NCBI RefSeq assembly: GCF_937924975.1
Contig: NZ_CALEYG010000029.1
Coordinates: 62,001-126,000 of the forward strand
Length of the DNA: 64,000 bases
Source: an uncultured Stomatobaculum sp.
GTDB lineage: Bacteria > Bacillota > Clostridia > Lachnospirales > Lachnospiraceae
Direction of reading: 5' to 3'
Both the position numbers and the translations under genes were made by a program. This document shows positions 31,311-39,069 of this stretch, piece after piece (position 1 is the first letter of the stretch; each line of letters opens with the position of its first letter). Below the pieces are notes generated by a model. The model was given only the letters and a program-made list of their open reading frames with translations, did no database searches and was not told the origin of the DNA.

Positions 31311-31332
31311 GTGTATATACGGAATACACAGC
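31308..31332. promoter_or_regulatory. Operator for the YtrA-type GntR repressor
   Basis: GCTGTGTAT (31308-31316) and ATACACAGC (31324-31332) are a perfect 9-base inverted repeat with a 7-base centre. It overlaps the last bases of the -10 box and the start point, 17 bases before the GntR gene. GntR proteins of the YtrA type commonly repress their own ABC operons from such sites. Confidence 0.65.
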
Positions 31333-31348
31333 TGAGGTGCGAAATCAT

Positions 31349-31723
31349 ATGAACATAATTGTATCCAATTCATTGGATGTTCCGCTGTATATACAGATCA
31401 AAGAACAGATTAAGGAAGCGATTTTAAAAGGTGAGCTGGAGGATGGAGAACTCTTACCATCCATTCGAAACTTTGCAAACGATGTCCATGTAAGCGTCCT
31501 GACGATTCGCCGCGTCTATGATGAATTGGAAAAAGAGGGTTTTGCCTTCAGTCAGGCGGGCAGGGGAACTTTTGTCTCGAGGGGCAATCCGGAACTACTT
31601 CGGGATTTCAAACGTCGCATCATCGAACAGGATTTACAAAAGGCTGTTCATAACGCGAAGCTGTTTGATATCGAAAAAGATGAGCTGTATGCGATGGTGG
31701 ATATTTTGTATGAGGAGGATTAG
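31349..31723 (+). CDS. GntR-family regulator, YtrA subfamily
   Basis: 124 residues: a winged helix-turn-helix (PLYIQIKEQIKEAIL, LPSIRNFANDVHVSVLTIRRVYDELEKEG, AGRGTFV) with only a short C-terminal helical extension, the YtrA layout without a ligand domain. It is first in a four-gene unit with an ABC ATPase, a permease and a DUF3592 protein, two bases from the ATPase start. It probably represses this operon from the palindrome just upstream. The start is the ATG at 31349, before the conserved SLDVPLY; the Shine-Dalgarno is weak (GAGGTG at 31334). Confidence 0.85.
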   Translation: MNIIVSNSLDVPLYIQIKEQIKEAILKGELEDGELLPSIRNFANDVHVSVLTIRRVYDELEKEGFAFSQAGRGTFVSRGNPELLRDFKRRIIEQDLQKAVHNAKLFDIEKDELYAMVDILYEED

Positions 31724-31725
31724 CC

Positions 31726-32592
31726 ATGGACAATATTCTTGAAGCGAATGGTCTTGTGAAAAGGTATCCGACTTTTACGCTTGATAGCATTTCTTTTTCC
31801 TTGCCGGAGGGATGTGTCACCGGCTTCATCGGAGCCAACGGTGCAGGGAAAACCACGACGATACGTTCCATTCTCAATTTGGCACATAAGGAATCTGGGA
31901 CAATAAAGATTTTTGGCTTAGACGCGGACAAGCATGAACGGGAAATCAAGGATCGCCTGGGCATCATCATGGATGGCAGCTATTTCTATGACAACCTGTC
32001 AATGGAGGATATGAAAAGTATTATTGCTCCGGCCTATTCCAAATGGAGTGATGCCGAGTACCGCACTTATATGGAAAAGTTCGATCTTGACCCAAAGCAA
32101 AAGATTTCTACACTCTCTGGCGGGATGAAAATGAAATTTGCCCTTGTGCTGGCGCTTTCCCATCAGGCTGAACTTCTGATTATGGATGAACCTACAAGCG
32201 GACTTGATCCACTTGTGCGAAGGCAATTCCTGGAAATTATCATGGACTACATGAAAAACGGAGGAAAGGGAGTTTTCTTCTCAACACACATCACCTCTGA
32301 TTTGGATAAGGTCGCAGATGTACTTATTCTCATTGACGGCGGGAAAATTGTATTTCAGCAGAGTAAAGATGAGCTCCTTGATACATTCCGCATCGTGAAA
32401 GGCAGTGTCGCATTACTAAACGACCGAAACAAAAGGCTAATCAGAAATCTGAAGATCTCAACTTATGGATTTTCGGCATTAACAGATCGGATTGCGGACG
32501 TCAAAAAAGAAATTCCGGGCGTGTTGTTTGAAAAAGCAAGCATTGAAGATATTATGCTCGCGTATGTCGGAGGGAAGAATAATGATCGCTAA
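31726..32592 (+). CDS. ABC transporter ATP-binding protein
   Basis: 288 residues. Walker A GANGAGKTT, Q-loop region near 80, signature LSGGMKMK, Walker B ELLIMDEPTSGLD and switch FFSTHITSD. The C-terminal ~70 residues are the extension usual in BcrA/YtrB-type ATPases. With the downstream membrane protein it makes a drug- or peptide-exporter of the kind paired with YtrA regulators. It overlaps the permease gene by 11 bases. Confidence 0.9.
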   Translation: MDNILEANGLVKRYPTFTLDSISFSLPEGCVTGFIGANGAGKTTTIRSILNLAHKESGTIKIFGLDADKHEREIKDRLGIIMDGSYFYDNLSMEDMKSIIAPAYSKWSDAEYRTYMEKFDLDPKQKISTLSGGMKMKFALVLALSHQAELLIMDEPTSGLDPLVRRQFLEIIMDYMKNGGKGVFFSTHITSDLDKVADVLILIDGGKIVFQQSKDELLDTFRIVKGSVALLNDRNKRLIRNLKISTYGFSALTDRIADVKKEIPGVLFEKASIEDIMLAYVGGKNNDR

Positions 32593-33235
32593 TCTTGTGA
32601 GAAAGGACTTTTTGTTGATAAAAAAGATGGCGGTGGAGTTTTTAGCTGTCAGCATTCTCGTTCCGATTATCTTGATGGTTAATGCAGCACAAATGGCGGG
32701 GATTGAAATAATATCCTGTTTATACATGGTCATTTTGACAGAGATTCTCTTTATGCAATCTGTTGCAACGGAAGAAGAAAAGAGCCCAAAAGCAGTAGCG
32801 CTTCTTTGTGCAGCGCCATATTCTCGAAAAAGCTACATTATTGCAAGATACATCTGCTATTTAATCTTATATGGTGAGTGTCTTGCTGTTTACTCAATGA
32901 TTGCAGTCATCTATCCTCGGTTTGATTTTTTGAATATTACGGAAGCTCTGACGGTCTTTTTGATAAGTACTGTTTTTTATGGCATATATACTCCGATTAT
33001 GCTCAAATACGGGGCTACAAAGGGACGGCTTGTGCTTTCCGCTTCGACATTGTTTGTTTCAATGGGACCTGTTTTTCTTGCGCGCTTGTCGCTCCCAAAG
33101 CTGCATCACATCATAGAGTTTCTGCAAGGTTCGTCGACTCTTATGATTGCAATTCTTGTCGGTATTTCCGGCGTTGTCATATTTATGCTGTCAATGTTCC
33201 TGTCTATCCGTATTTTTTCCCGCAAGGAGCTGTGA
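32582..33235 (+). CDS. ABC-2 type permease (ABC2_membrane_5 kind)
   Basis: 217 residues with six predicted transmembrane helices. NLVRKDFLLIKKM at the start, then EEKSPKAVALLCAAPYSRKSYIIARY in the loop after helix 2 is typical of ABC2_membrane_5 permeases (PF13346), which accompany GntR/YtrA and a single ATPase. The ATG at 32582 lies inside the end of the ATPase gene, with GGAGG just upstream. Substrate unknown; bacitracin-like peptide or lipid export is common in relatives. Confidence 0.8.
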   Translation: MIANLVRKDFLLIKKMAVEFLAVSILVPIILMVNAAQMAGIEIISCLYMVILTEILFMQSVATEEEKSPKAVALLCAAPYSRKSYIIARYICYLILYGECLAVYSMIAVIYPRFDFLNITEALTVFLISTVFYGIYTPIMLKYGATKGRLVLSASTLFVSMGPVFLARLSLPKLHHIIEFLQGSSTLMIAILVGISGVVIFMLSMFLSIRIFSRKEL

Positions 33236-33273
33236 GCATCTTTACAGATGGATGTCAGGGAAAGGAGCTGAAC

Positions 33274-33672
33274 ATGTCAAAAATGAAGATGTCAAATGAG
33301 ATTTTATTCTTCGACGCCATTGCGGTAATAGCTTTTCTGTTCTGCATCTACAATTTGCTCAATCTCTTGTTGATTCATAATAAATCAGCAACAACAAAGG
33401 GCACAATTATATCCTATACGACTGCAATTCCCGGCACGACAGCTTTTCACAATTCAAAATGGGCACAGGTTGCTTATAAGGTTAACGGGAAACAGTATAT
33501 TTCTCAAAAAAGCATACAGGTTCCATTTTCCTCTGAAATCGGAAGCACCGCGCAGATTCGTTACGATACACAGCATCCGGAAAGGTTATATAGTTTTACC
33601 CCTGCAAGAATTTTGATTTCACTCGGAATAACGATTGTCAGCATAATCGTCATTGTAGCTAGGCTAATCTAA
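33274..33672 (+). CDS. DUF3592-like membrane protein
   Basis: 132 residues: an N-terminal helix (FDAIAVIAFLFCIYNLLNLLLI), an extracytoplasmic strand-rich middle (TTKGTIISYTT, VAYKVNGKQYIS, IRYDTQHPERLYSF) and a C-terminal helix. This is the DUF3592 arrangement; function unknown. AAAGGAG precedes the ATG at 33274. It is the last gene of the GntR-ABC unit, 38 bases after the permease, and may be an accessory of the exporter. Confidence 0.65.
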   Translation: MSKMKMSNEILFFDAIAVIAFLFCIYNLLNLLLIHNKSATTKGTIISYTTAIPGTTAFHNSKWAQVAYKVNGKQYISQKSIQVPFSSEIGSTAQIRYDTQHPERLYSFTPARILISLGITIVSIIVIVARLI

Positions 33673-33784
33673 GCAATGAGAGTATGGGTATCTGCTATTT
33701 TTTGAAACAGGGATATTGAGTAAGTTGGCTGAAAGTCGCGGCTGTCCTCGCATAATAATTGAGCGGCTGTTTTGCGATAGCGGC

Positions 33785-33823
33785 AAAAAGCAGTAAGTCT
33801 TGAAAAGACTTACTGCTTTTTTG
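33785..33823 (+). terminator. Terminator after the GntR-ABC operon
   Basis: AAAAAGCAGTAAGTCTT pairs with AAGACTTACTGCTTTTT around a three-base loop. It lies 113 bases past the last stop and next to the IS remnant. Confidence 0.85.
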
Positions 33824-33894
33824 TGAAGCTTTTGGCTTTAGCCTGCTGAGCATGGTTCGCTTGCAAAGCAAGTGAACCGTTGCGAAGCAAAAAC

Positions 33895-34296
33895 CCACCC
33901 GCTATGCGGGTGGAGACAAATCGTTTAACAAAGAAATCACCTTTCCGTACAATAGAGGTGTCCAAGCCACTACTGAGAAAGGAAAGGTGATTTCATGCCA
34001 AAGGCAAATAGTGCTGCACATACCAAATGGCTGTGCAAGTACCATATCGTCTTTACGCCAAAGTATAGACGAAAAATAATCTACAATCAATACAAGAAGG
34101 ATTTGGCTCAAATCCTGCATGATCTTTACGCATACAAAGGCGTAGAGAGATTATAGAAGGACATTTGATGCCAGATTATATGCACATGCTAGTGGGCATA
34201 CCGCCAAAGATTCGTGTGTCATCTTTCATGGGCTACCTGAAAGGGAAAAGCTCGCTGATGATGTTCAATCGGCATGCGAATCTGAAGTATAGGTAC
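33895..34296 (+). mobile_element. Decayed IS200/IS605-family element with broken tnpA
   Basis: The left-end hairpin CCACCCGC/GCGGGTGG (33895-33913) is typical for IS200. tnpA begins at ATG 33995 (MPKANSAAHTKWLCKYHIVF) and is in frame to about 34145. A two-base excess (AG) then shifts the frame, which continues as IIEGHLMPDYMHMLVGIPPK (active-site HxH region altered to YMHM) and SSFMGYLKGKSSLMMFNRHA. It stops matching at about 34296, well short of the family end with the catalytic Tyr. Inactive remnant. Confidence 0.8.
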
Positions 34297-34512
34297 TTTC
34301 TGTCTGAACTTGGCGGCACAAAACGGCCTGAAAAGCATCGCATTCTGCTGCATCTCTACGGGGGGGTATTTATGTTCACGAACCGGCGGGCAGCAGAAAT
34401 TGCGGTGGAGACAGTTCGCAAATGGCTTGCGGAGACGGGCAGTAATATCCGGGTTGTTTTTAATGTCTGTAAGGATGAGGGCTTTAGGATATACGAGAGG
34501 ATTTTGAAGTGA
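34297..34512 (+). pseudogene. Macro-domain (ADP-ribose-binding) protein, C-terminal remnant
   Basis: Directly at the IS junction one frame reads CLNLAAQNGLKSIAFCCIST and then, after a run of seven G at about 34361, another frame reads FTNRRAAEIAVETVRKWL and VVFNVCKDEGFRIYERIL. Together these are the last ~70 residues of an Appr-1''-p processing macro domain. The N-terminal half with the ADP-ribose loop is missing, replaced by the IS200 fragment. The shift at the G7 tract could be a true mutation or a sequencing error, but the truncation makes it a pseudogene either way. Confidence 0.7.
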
Positions 34513-34527
34513 ATAAAGTTTAAGATT

Positions 34528-34568
34528 GACGGCCGGTGGAGCGTGATGCTCTGTTGGCCGTCTTTTTT
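34528..34568 (+). terminator. Terminator after the macro-domain remnant
   Basis: GACGGCC/GGCCGTC stem with a partly paired interior, followed by six T; 15 bases after the remnant's stop. Confidence 0.8.
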
Positions 34569-34604
34569 GTTTTCAGAAAAAAGACGTAGCGATACAATAA
34601 ACAT

Positions 34605-34618
34605 GACATACTTATGTC
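34605..34618. promoter_or_regulatory. Palindrome upstream of the YafY/WYL regulator
   Basis: GACATA-CT-TATGTC, a perfect 14-base palindrome 40 bases before the regulator start and within its promoter region. It is a plausible autoregulatory site. Confidence 0.45.
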
Positions 34619-34658
34619 GTGTTATCTTTGTTAAGATATGAACGGAGCGTGAAAAGCA

Positions 34659-35579
34659 ATGAAGATAGACAGGCTGATCGGGATATTGTCGATCTTGCTG
34701 CAGGAAGAGAAGACAACGGCGCCCGAACTGGCGAAGCGGTTTGAGGTTTCCAGGCGAACGATTAACCGGGATATCGAGGACCTTTGCAAAGCCGGAATCC
34801 CGATAAGGACGATGCAGGGTACAGGCGGCGGTATCAGCATCATGGACGGATACCGCATGGCCAGGACGATTCTTACATCAAAGGATATGCAGATGATCCT
34901 TGCCGGTCTCCGAAGCCTTGACAGCGTGAGCGGAAGCAGCTATTACGGGCAGCTGATGGAGAAGATTCGGACAGGCTCATCCGAATTTATAAGTGGCAGG
35001 GATTCCATGCTTATCGACCTGTCCTCGTGGTACAAGGGGACGCTTGCGCCAAAGATTGAGATCATACAGGAAGCGATAGATAACAGGCATCTGCTTGATT
35101 TCAAGTATTACGCTCCTTCGGGTGAGAGTGTCCGCACGATAGAGCCGTACTATTTGGTATTTCAGTGGTCGAGCTGGTATGTATGGGGCTGGTGCTTAAG
35201 CCGCAGGGATTTCCGTCTGTTTAAGCTGAACCGTATGGACGGGCTTTCAGACACGGGAGAGGCCTTTATATGCCGAGACGTTCCAAGGCCAGATTTGTCC
35301 AATGAGAAGATATTCCCGGGCGGCATCCCGGTAAAGGCTCTTTTCACGCAGGATGTGAAGTGGCGGCTTGTGGAAGAGTTCGGTTCTGAATGCTTTACCG
35401 AGATGGATGACGGGCGGCTGCTCTTTTCTGCGGATTATACGAATATGGAGAACTTTGTCACATGGATACTGACTTTTGGTGGCAACGCAGAGGTTCTGGA
35501 ACCGCCGGAAGTTCGCAGGGCGATTAGGAAAGCTGCTGAGGAAACATTAAAAAACTACATGGAGGATAATGCAGTATGA
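34659..35579 (+). CDS. YafY-type transcriptional regulator with WYL domain
   Basis: 306 residues. The N-terminal HTH_11 (KIDRLIGILSILLQEEKTTA, then FEVSRRTINRDIEDLCKAG) binds DNA. A WYL domain at ~140-215 (DFKYYAPSGESVRTIEPYYL, then SSWYVWGWCLSRRDFRLFKL) senses nucleic acid or another ligand, and a C-terminal WCX-like part follows. It leads a tight four-gene unit with a VOC protein (4-base overlap), a GyrI-like protein and a TfoX-like protein, a common combination for small-molecule response in Firmicutes. The effector is not known. Confidence 0.85.
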   Translation: MKIDRLIGILSILLQEEKTTAPELAKRFEVSRRTINRDIEDLCKAGIPIRTMQGTGGGISIMDGYRMARTILTSKDMQMILAGLRSLDSVSGSSYYGQLMEKIRTGSSEFISGRDSMLIDLSSWYKGTLAPKIEIIQEAIDNRHLLDFKYYAPSGESVRTIEPYYLVFQWSSWYVWGWCLSRRDFRLFKLNRMDGLSDTGEAFICRDVPRPDLSNEKIFPGGIPVKALFTQDVKWRLVEEFGSECFTEMDDGRLLFSADYTNMENFVTWILTFGGNAEVLEPPEVRRAIRKAAEETLKNYMEDNAV

Positions 35580-35986
35580 GATTAGACGGTTTTGGATTAC
35601 TGGTTGAAGATATGGCGAAAATGGTTCGCTTTTATCGGGATGTGATGGGGTTTGAGATTAGGGAGGCGGAGGATACGTCCAATGTGTACCTTGTGAAGGA
35701 TGGAACCCTGTTTTTACTGTATGGAAGGAATGATTTTGAAAAGATGACAAGCCGGAGATATGAGTATATCAAGGGCTTGAATGGCCATTTTGAGATCGCG
35801 TTGTATGTCGATACTTTTGATGAGGTGGATGTTGCCTTCAAAAAGGCGGTGGAGAACGGTGCAACGCCGGTACTGGAGCCTGAACCGGAGCCGTGGGGGC
35901 AGAGAACCTGCTATATCGCCGATCCCGAAGGGAATCTGATTGAGATCGGTTCATGGAACAAGCCGTATGAAGAAAAAGATCAATAG
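35576..35986 (+). CDS. VOC-family (glyoxalase/bleomycin-resistance fold) protein
   Basis: 136 residues with the two beta-alpha-beta-beta-beta modules of the fold: LDGFGLLVEDMAKMVRFYRD, VMGFEIREAED, and later HFEIALYVDTFDEVDVAFKK, EPWGQRTCYIADPEGNLIEIGSW. The last block carries the metal Glu. Such proteins are lyases, dioxygenases or drug-binding proteins. It begins inside the end of the YafY gene (ATGA). Confidence 0.8.
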   Translation: MRLDGFGLLVEDMAKMVRFYRDVMGFEIREAEDTSNVYLVKDGTLFLLYGRNDFEKMTSRRYEYIKGLNGHFEIALYVDTFDEVDVAFKKAVENGATPVLEPEPEPWGQRTCYIADPEGNLIEIGSWNKPYEEKDQ

Positions 35987-36002
35987 GCCGGAGGAAGCAC
36001 AG

Positions 36003-36641
36003 GTGGCATTTGATTATAAAAAAGAATATAAAGAGTTTTATATGCCGAAGGCAAAGCCGGAGATTGTCACGGTTCCGAAAATGAACTATATTGCCGTCCG
36101 CGGAAGCGGAGATCCGAATGCGGAAGACGGCGATTACAAGGCGGCTATCGGGCTTTTATACGCGATTGCTTTTACAATCAAGATGAGCAAGAAGGGCGAC
36201 CATAAGATCGAGGGGTATTTTGATTATGTGGTTCCCCCGCTGGAAGGTTTCTGGTGGCAGGATGGTTTGTCCGGGGTTGATTACAGTCATAAGGAAGATT
36301 TTCAGTGGCTCTCCGTGATAAGGCTTCCCGACTTTGTGACAGAGGAAGATTTCAAGTGGGCGGTGAATGACGCAACAAATAAGAAAAAGCAGGATTTCAG
36401 CAAGGTGGAGTTCCTTACGATTGAAGAAGGACTCTGTGTGCAGTGTATGCATATCGGGGCTTACGATGATGAGCCTACCACGGTTGTCATGATGGATCGG
36501 TATCTGGATGAAAACGGATACGAGAATGATATGTCCGATGACAGGCGGCACCACGAGATTTATCTGTCTGATGCGAGGCGTGTTGCACCGGAGAAGCTGA
36601 AGACTGTTATCAGGCATCCGATCAAGGCAAAGGGAGATTGA
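36003..36641 (+). CDS. GyrI-like small-molecule-binding domain protein
   Basis: 212 residues. FDYKKEYKEFYMPKAKPEIV, then PKMNYIAVRGSGDPNAEDGD and LYAIAFTIKMSKK, match the GyrI-like (SAV2435-type) domain, with WWQDGLSG as an aromatic ligand-facing segment and CMHIGAYDDEP as the second half motif. These proteins bind or hydrolyse small hydrophobic compounds. GTG start at 36003, eight bases after GGAGG; the frame continues upstream into the VOC gene, but that extension is unlikely. Confidence 0.75.
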   Translation: MAFDYKKEYKEFYMPKAKPEIVTVPKMNYIAVRGSGDPNAEDGDYKAAIGLLYAIAFTIKMSKKGDHKIEGYFDYVVPPLEGFWWQDGLSGVDYSHKEDFQWLSVIRLPDFVTEEDFKWAVNDATNKKKQDFSKVEFLTIEEGLCVQCMHIGAYDDEPTTVVMMDRYLDENGYENDMSDDRRHHEIYLSDARRVAPEKLKTVIRHPIKAKGD

Positions 36642-36642
36642 T

Positions 36643-36969
36643 ATGGCATCAACGAAAGAATATCTGGATTTCGTCATAGAACAGCTATCGGGCATGGACG
36701 AAATATCCTATCGGGCGATGATGGGTGAGTATATCCTGTATTATCGTGGCAGGGTGTTTGGCGGCATATATGATAACCGACTCCTGGTTAAGCCTGTTCC
36801 GACGGCGGTGAAGCTGATGCCGGATGCTCCAATGGAGCTTCCGTATGATGGGGCGAAAGAGATGATCTTGGTAGATGATGTGGACAACCGAGAGTTCCTG
36901 TGTAAGTTGGTCGAGAGCATGTGGGAGGAACTGCCGGAGAGGAAAAGGAAGAATCCAAAGAAACCATAG
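36643..36969 (+). CDS. TfoX N-terminal-domain-like protein
   Basis: 108 residues, essentially one TfoX_N domain: SYRAMMGEYILYYRGRVFGGIYDNRLLVKPV followed by MILVDDVDNREFLCKLV. Stand-alone copies are common in Firmicutes and are not competence regulators as far as known. It starts one base after the GyrI-like stop with AAAGGGAG in front, so it is the last gene of the YafY unit. Confidence 0.75.
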   Translation: MASTKEYLDFVIEQLSGMDEISYRAMMGEYILYYRGRVFGGIYDNRLLVKPVPTAVKLMPDAPMELPYDGAKEMILVDDVDNREFLCKLVESMWEELPERKRKNPKKP

Positions 36970-37065
36970 GTTTCGCGGAAGGGATTCCAAGGCGGACAGT
37001 GTCCGCTTGGCACACGACTTTCCCGCGGAAAGTCCGGTGTGTTATACCTTTGCGATGGTAACGGC

Positions 37066-37120
37066 AGCCTGAAACAGCGTGCGCCCCTTGAACGCGCGGT
37101 CTGTTTCAGGCTCTTTTTTT
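37066..37120 (+). terminator. Terminator of the YafY operon
   Basis: AGCCTGAAACAG/CTGTTTCAGGCT, a 12-bp perfect outer stem with an inner GCGC stem, followed by seven T. It lies about 100 bases past the TfoX-like stop. Between stop and terminator I see no further gene. Confidence 0.85.
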
Positions 37121-37157
37121 GCGAAAGGTCGGGCCGAAAAGAAGTGAACTCGGGGAT

Positions 37158-37388
37158 GACAGGTTCTGATTCATGACGGAAACACCGGCACGCATCGTAT
37201 CATCCCGGTATCGTGCGAGCAGTGAAATCAAATGTGGGAACTTGGATGTTCCGGCAGCAGATTCAGCGGAAAGCCCAAGCTCTTCGGGAAGTCCGTAGAG
37301 ACCAATCCGGCTGGCCGGTTCCGCCCGGGTAATATCATTATCTTTTATCAGATCCCGGATACGCTGCCGCGTATCGCCAGAGAGATAG
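37158..37388 (-). pseudogene. Remnant of an XRE-family regulator
   Basis: The minus strand is open from a TAG near 37392 to past 37158 and reads QRIRDLIKDNDITRAEPASR (first helices of an XRE domain), then ELGLSAESAAG and FPHLISLLARYRDDTM, which resemble the C-terminal part of clostridial XRE proteins that follow the helix-turn-helix. The recognition helix and linker in between are missing, and no start codon exists. The 552-base gap 36970-37521 holds only this remnant, the terminator above and the start region of the next gene. Confidence 0.45.
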
Positions 37389-37521
37389 GCCTAGGGCATA
37401 ACAAGCGGCCGCGGGAGCAATCCCGCGGGATGGCCTGCGCCGTTGAAACTTGTACTGGAGCGCGGTAGCCGCTTCTTGTTATAATGGTAGCGTTATCGGG
37501 AAAACTTGGGAGGAAAGCGCG

Positions 37522-38376
37522 ATGAATGAATTTCAGAGACAGTATATCGAATGCTCGAAACGCTACCGGGAGAAAGAGGATGCGGACAGCGTGCGCGCAC
37601 TCTATGCGCTGAAGGAAGCTCTGGAGGCGGAAGCTGCGCCGGAAGCCAAGCGCGTGCTGGTCGATGTCTACGACTTATTGGATTATAAAAAGAGCGCCTA
37701 TGAGCTCTTTTTAGTCCTTGCAAATAAGACCGATCGGAAGGACTTAAAGCGTCTCGGGAGCCTCAAGGATTACGCCGAGAATTGGGGCGATACCTTTGCG
37801 GTCAAATGCCCGAAAACAGCGGCGGAAGCGGAGCGGCAGAGCGAAGCGGCGGAAGAACTTCCATTTTTCCGCTACCACCCGCACCCGCTGGAGACCGGTG
37901 TGTTCCGGGAGGTGAAAGAGGCGCTTTCCTGCGACTGCTGCGGAAAGCCGACCAAGATTTATTACGAAGGTCCCTTCTACGGCTTTCACGCGGACAGTCA
38001 TTTTTGCCCGACCTGCATAGCGAGCGGAGAAGCCGCACGGAAATATGACGGGGAATTTCAGGATCCATTTTCGGTCGATGAAGGCGTTGAGGACCCGGCG
38101 CGTCTCGATGAGCTGATTCACCGCACGCCGGGCTATATCGGCTGGCAGCAGGAGCACTGGCGCGCCCACTGCGGCGATTTCTGCGCATACTTAGGCGACG
38201 TTGGTGCCAAGGAAATGAAGCTACAGGGTGTGCTCGAAGAAGTATTGGAAGATCCCATGTGGGACGAGAACGAAAAGCAGTGGATACGGGAGTCCGTGAA
38301 CGGCGGTTCCATGCAGTGCTACCTGTTCCGCTGTCTGCACTGCGGAAAGCACATGGTCTGGATGGATTTTGACTGA
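37522..38376 (+). CDS. CbrC (UPF0167) family protein
   Basis: 284 residues. Residues ~1-85 are a helical N-terminal extension (FQRQYIECSKRYREKEDADS). From ~115 the CbrC domain follows: FRYHPHPLETGVF, CDCCGKPTKIYYEGPFYG, CPTCIASGEAARKY, RTPGYIGWQQEHW and CLHCGKHMVW. The three CxxC pairs suggest zinc binding. E. coli CbrC is linked to colicin E2 tolerance; a general role is not established. ATG at 37522 after GGAGG; the frame opens further upstream without a ribosome site. Confidence 0.75.
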   Translation: MNEFQRQYIECSKRYREKEDADSVRALYALKEALEAEAAPEAKRVLVDVYDLLDYKKSAYELFLVLANKTDRKDLKRLGSLKDYAENWGDTFAVKCPKTAAEAERQSEAAEELPFFRYHPHPLETGVFREVKEALSCDCCGKPTKIYYEGPFYGFHADSHFCPTCIASGEAARKYDGEFQDPFSVDEGVEDPARLDELIHRTPGYIGWQQEHWRAHCGDFCAYLGDVGAKEMKLQGVLEEVLEDPMWDENEKQWIRESVNGGSMQCYLFRCLHCGKHMVWMDFD

Positions 38377-38419
38377 GGCGCCGGGCAAGCGAAATGTGAC
38401 CGGCCGGAAAGAAGGAAGT

Positions 38420-38932
38420 ATGATGTATATCGCGCACGCGGATTCACCCGTCGGAGCGCTGACCCTCGCGAGCGCCGACGGCGTGACGCTCTCGGGGCTC
38501 TGGATTGACGGGCAGAAATATGACCGCGCCCTTCTGAAAGAGGAGACTGTGCGGGAATGCGAGATAGAAAGTCTCGCAATCTTTCGGGAGACCGCGCGCT
38601 GGTTAAAACTCTATTTTTCGGGGCGGGAGCCGAACTTTTACCCGCGGCTTTCATTCAGCGGTTCCGAGTTTCGAAAGGAAATTGCGCGGGAGATGCTCTC
38701 GGTCCCCTACGGGCGGACAGCGAGCTACAAGCAGCTTGCGGAGAGTCTTGCCGCGCGGCAGGGAAAAAGCTATGTGTCGCCCCATGCGACCGGCGGTGCA
38801 GTCGCGCATAACCCCTTGCTCATTCTGATTCCCTGCCACCGCATCATCGGTGCGGATGGGCGCCTGACCGGCTATGCGGGCGGACTCGAGCGGAAGAAAT
38901 ATCTGCTCGCACTCGAAGCGGGGCAGTTGTGA
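38420..38932 (+). CDS. ogt: Methylated-DNA--protein-cysteine methyltransferase
   Basis: 170 residues, Ogt type. The C-terminal domain has RKEIAREMLSVPYGRTASYKQLAE, AVAHNPLLILIPCHRIIG with the acceptor Cys in PCHR, and GYAGGLERKKYLL. It repairs O6-alkylguanine by taking the alkyl group onto this Cys, in a suicide reaction. Tandem ATGs at 38420 and 38423 follow GAAGGAAG; either may be used. It follows the CbrC-like gene by 43 bases and may share its transcript. Confidence 0.9.
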   Translation: MMYIAHADSPVGALTLASADGVTLSGLWIDGQKYDRALLKEETVRECEIESLAIFRETARWLKLYFSGREPNFYPRLSFSGSEFRKEIAREMLSVPYGRTASYKQLAESLAARQGKSYVSPHATGGAVAHNPLLILIPCHRIIGADGRLTGYAGGLERKKYLLALEAGQL

Positions 38933-38974
38933 AAGCGAAATGCAGCACCTTAAGAAAGTTTAACTGTTTTATTA

Positions 38975-39003
38975 TTTTAAAATAGTAAAGATTAGGGTAT
39001 AAT
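38975..39003 (+). promoter_or_regulatory. Promoter of the 494-residue lipoprotein gene
   Basis: Perfect TATAAT (38998-39003) with a weak TTTTAA -35 (38975-38980) at 17 bases, in an AT-rich patch. Confidence 0.55.
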
Positions 39004-39069
39004 AACGGAAGCTTCTTGGCATCAGTGGTAGTACAACAGAAAAACGGGGAAAAGAGAAGGGAGTTCGGC

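Noticed and set aside
37232..37468. Short plus-strand ORF in the 36970-37521 gap
   Set aside because: No ribosome site or family likeness; the minus strand explains the segment better as an XRE remnant.
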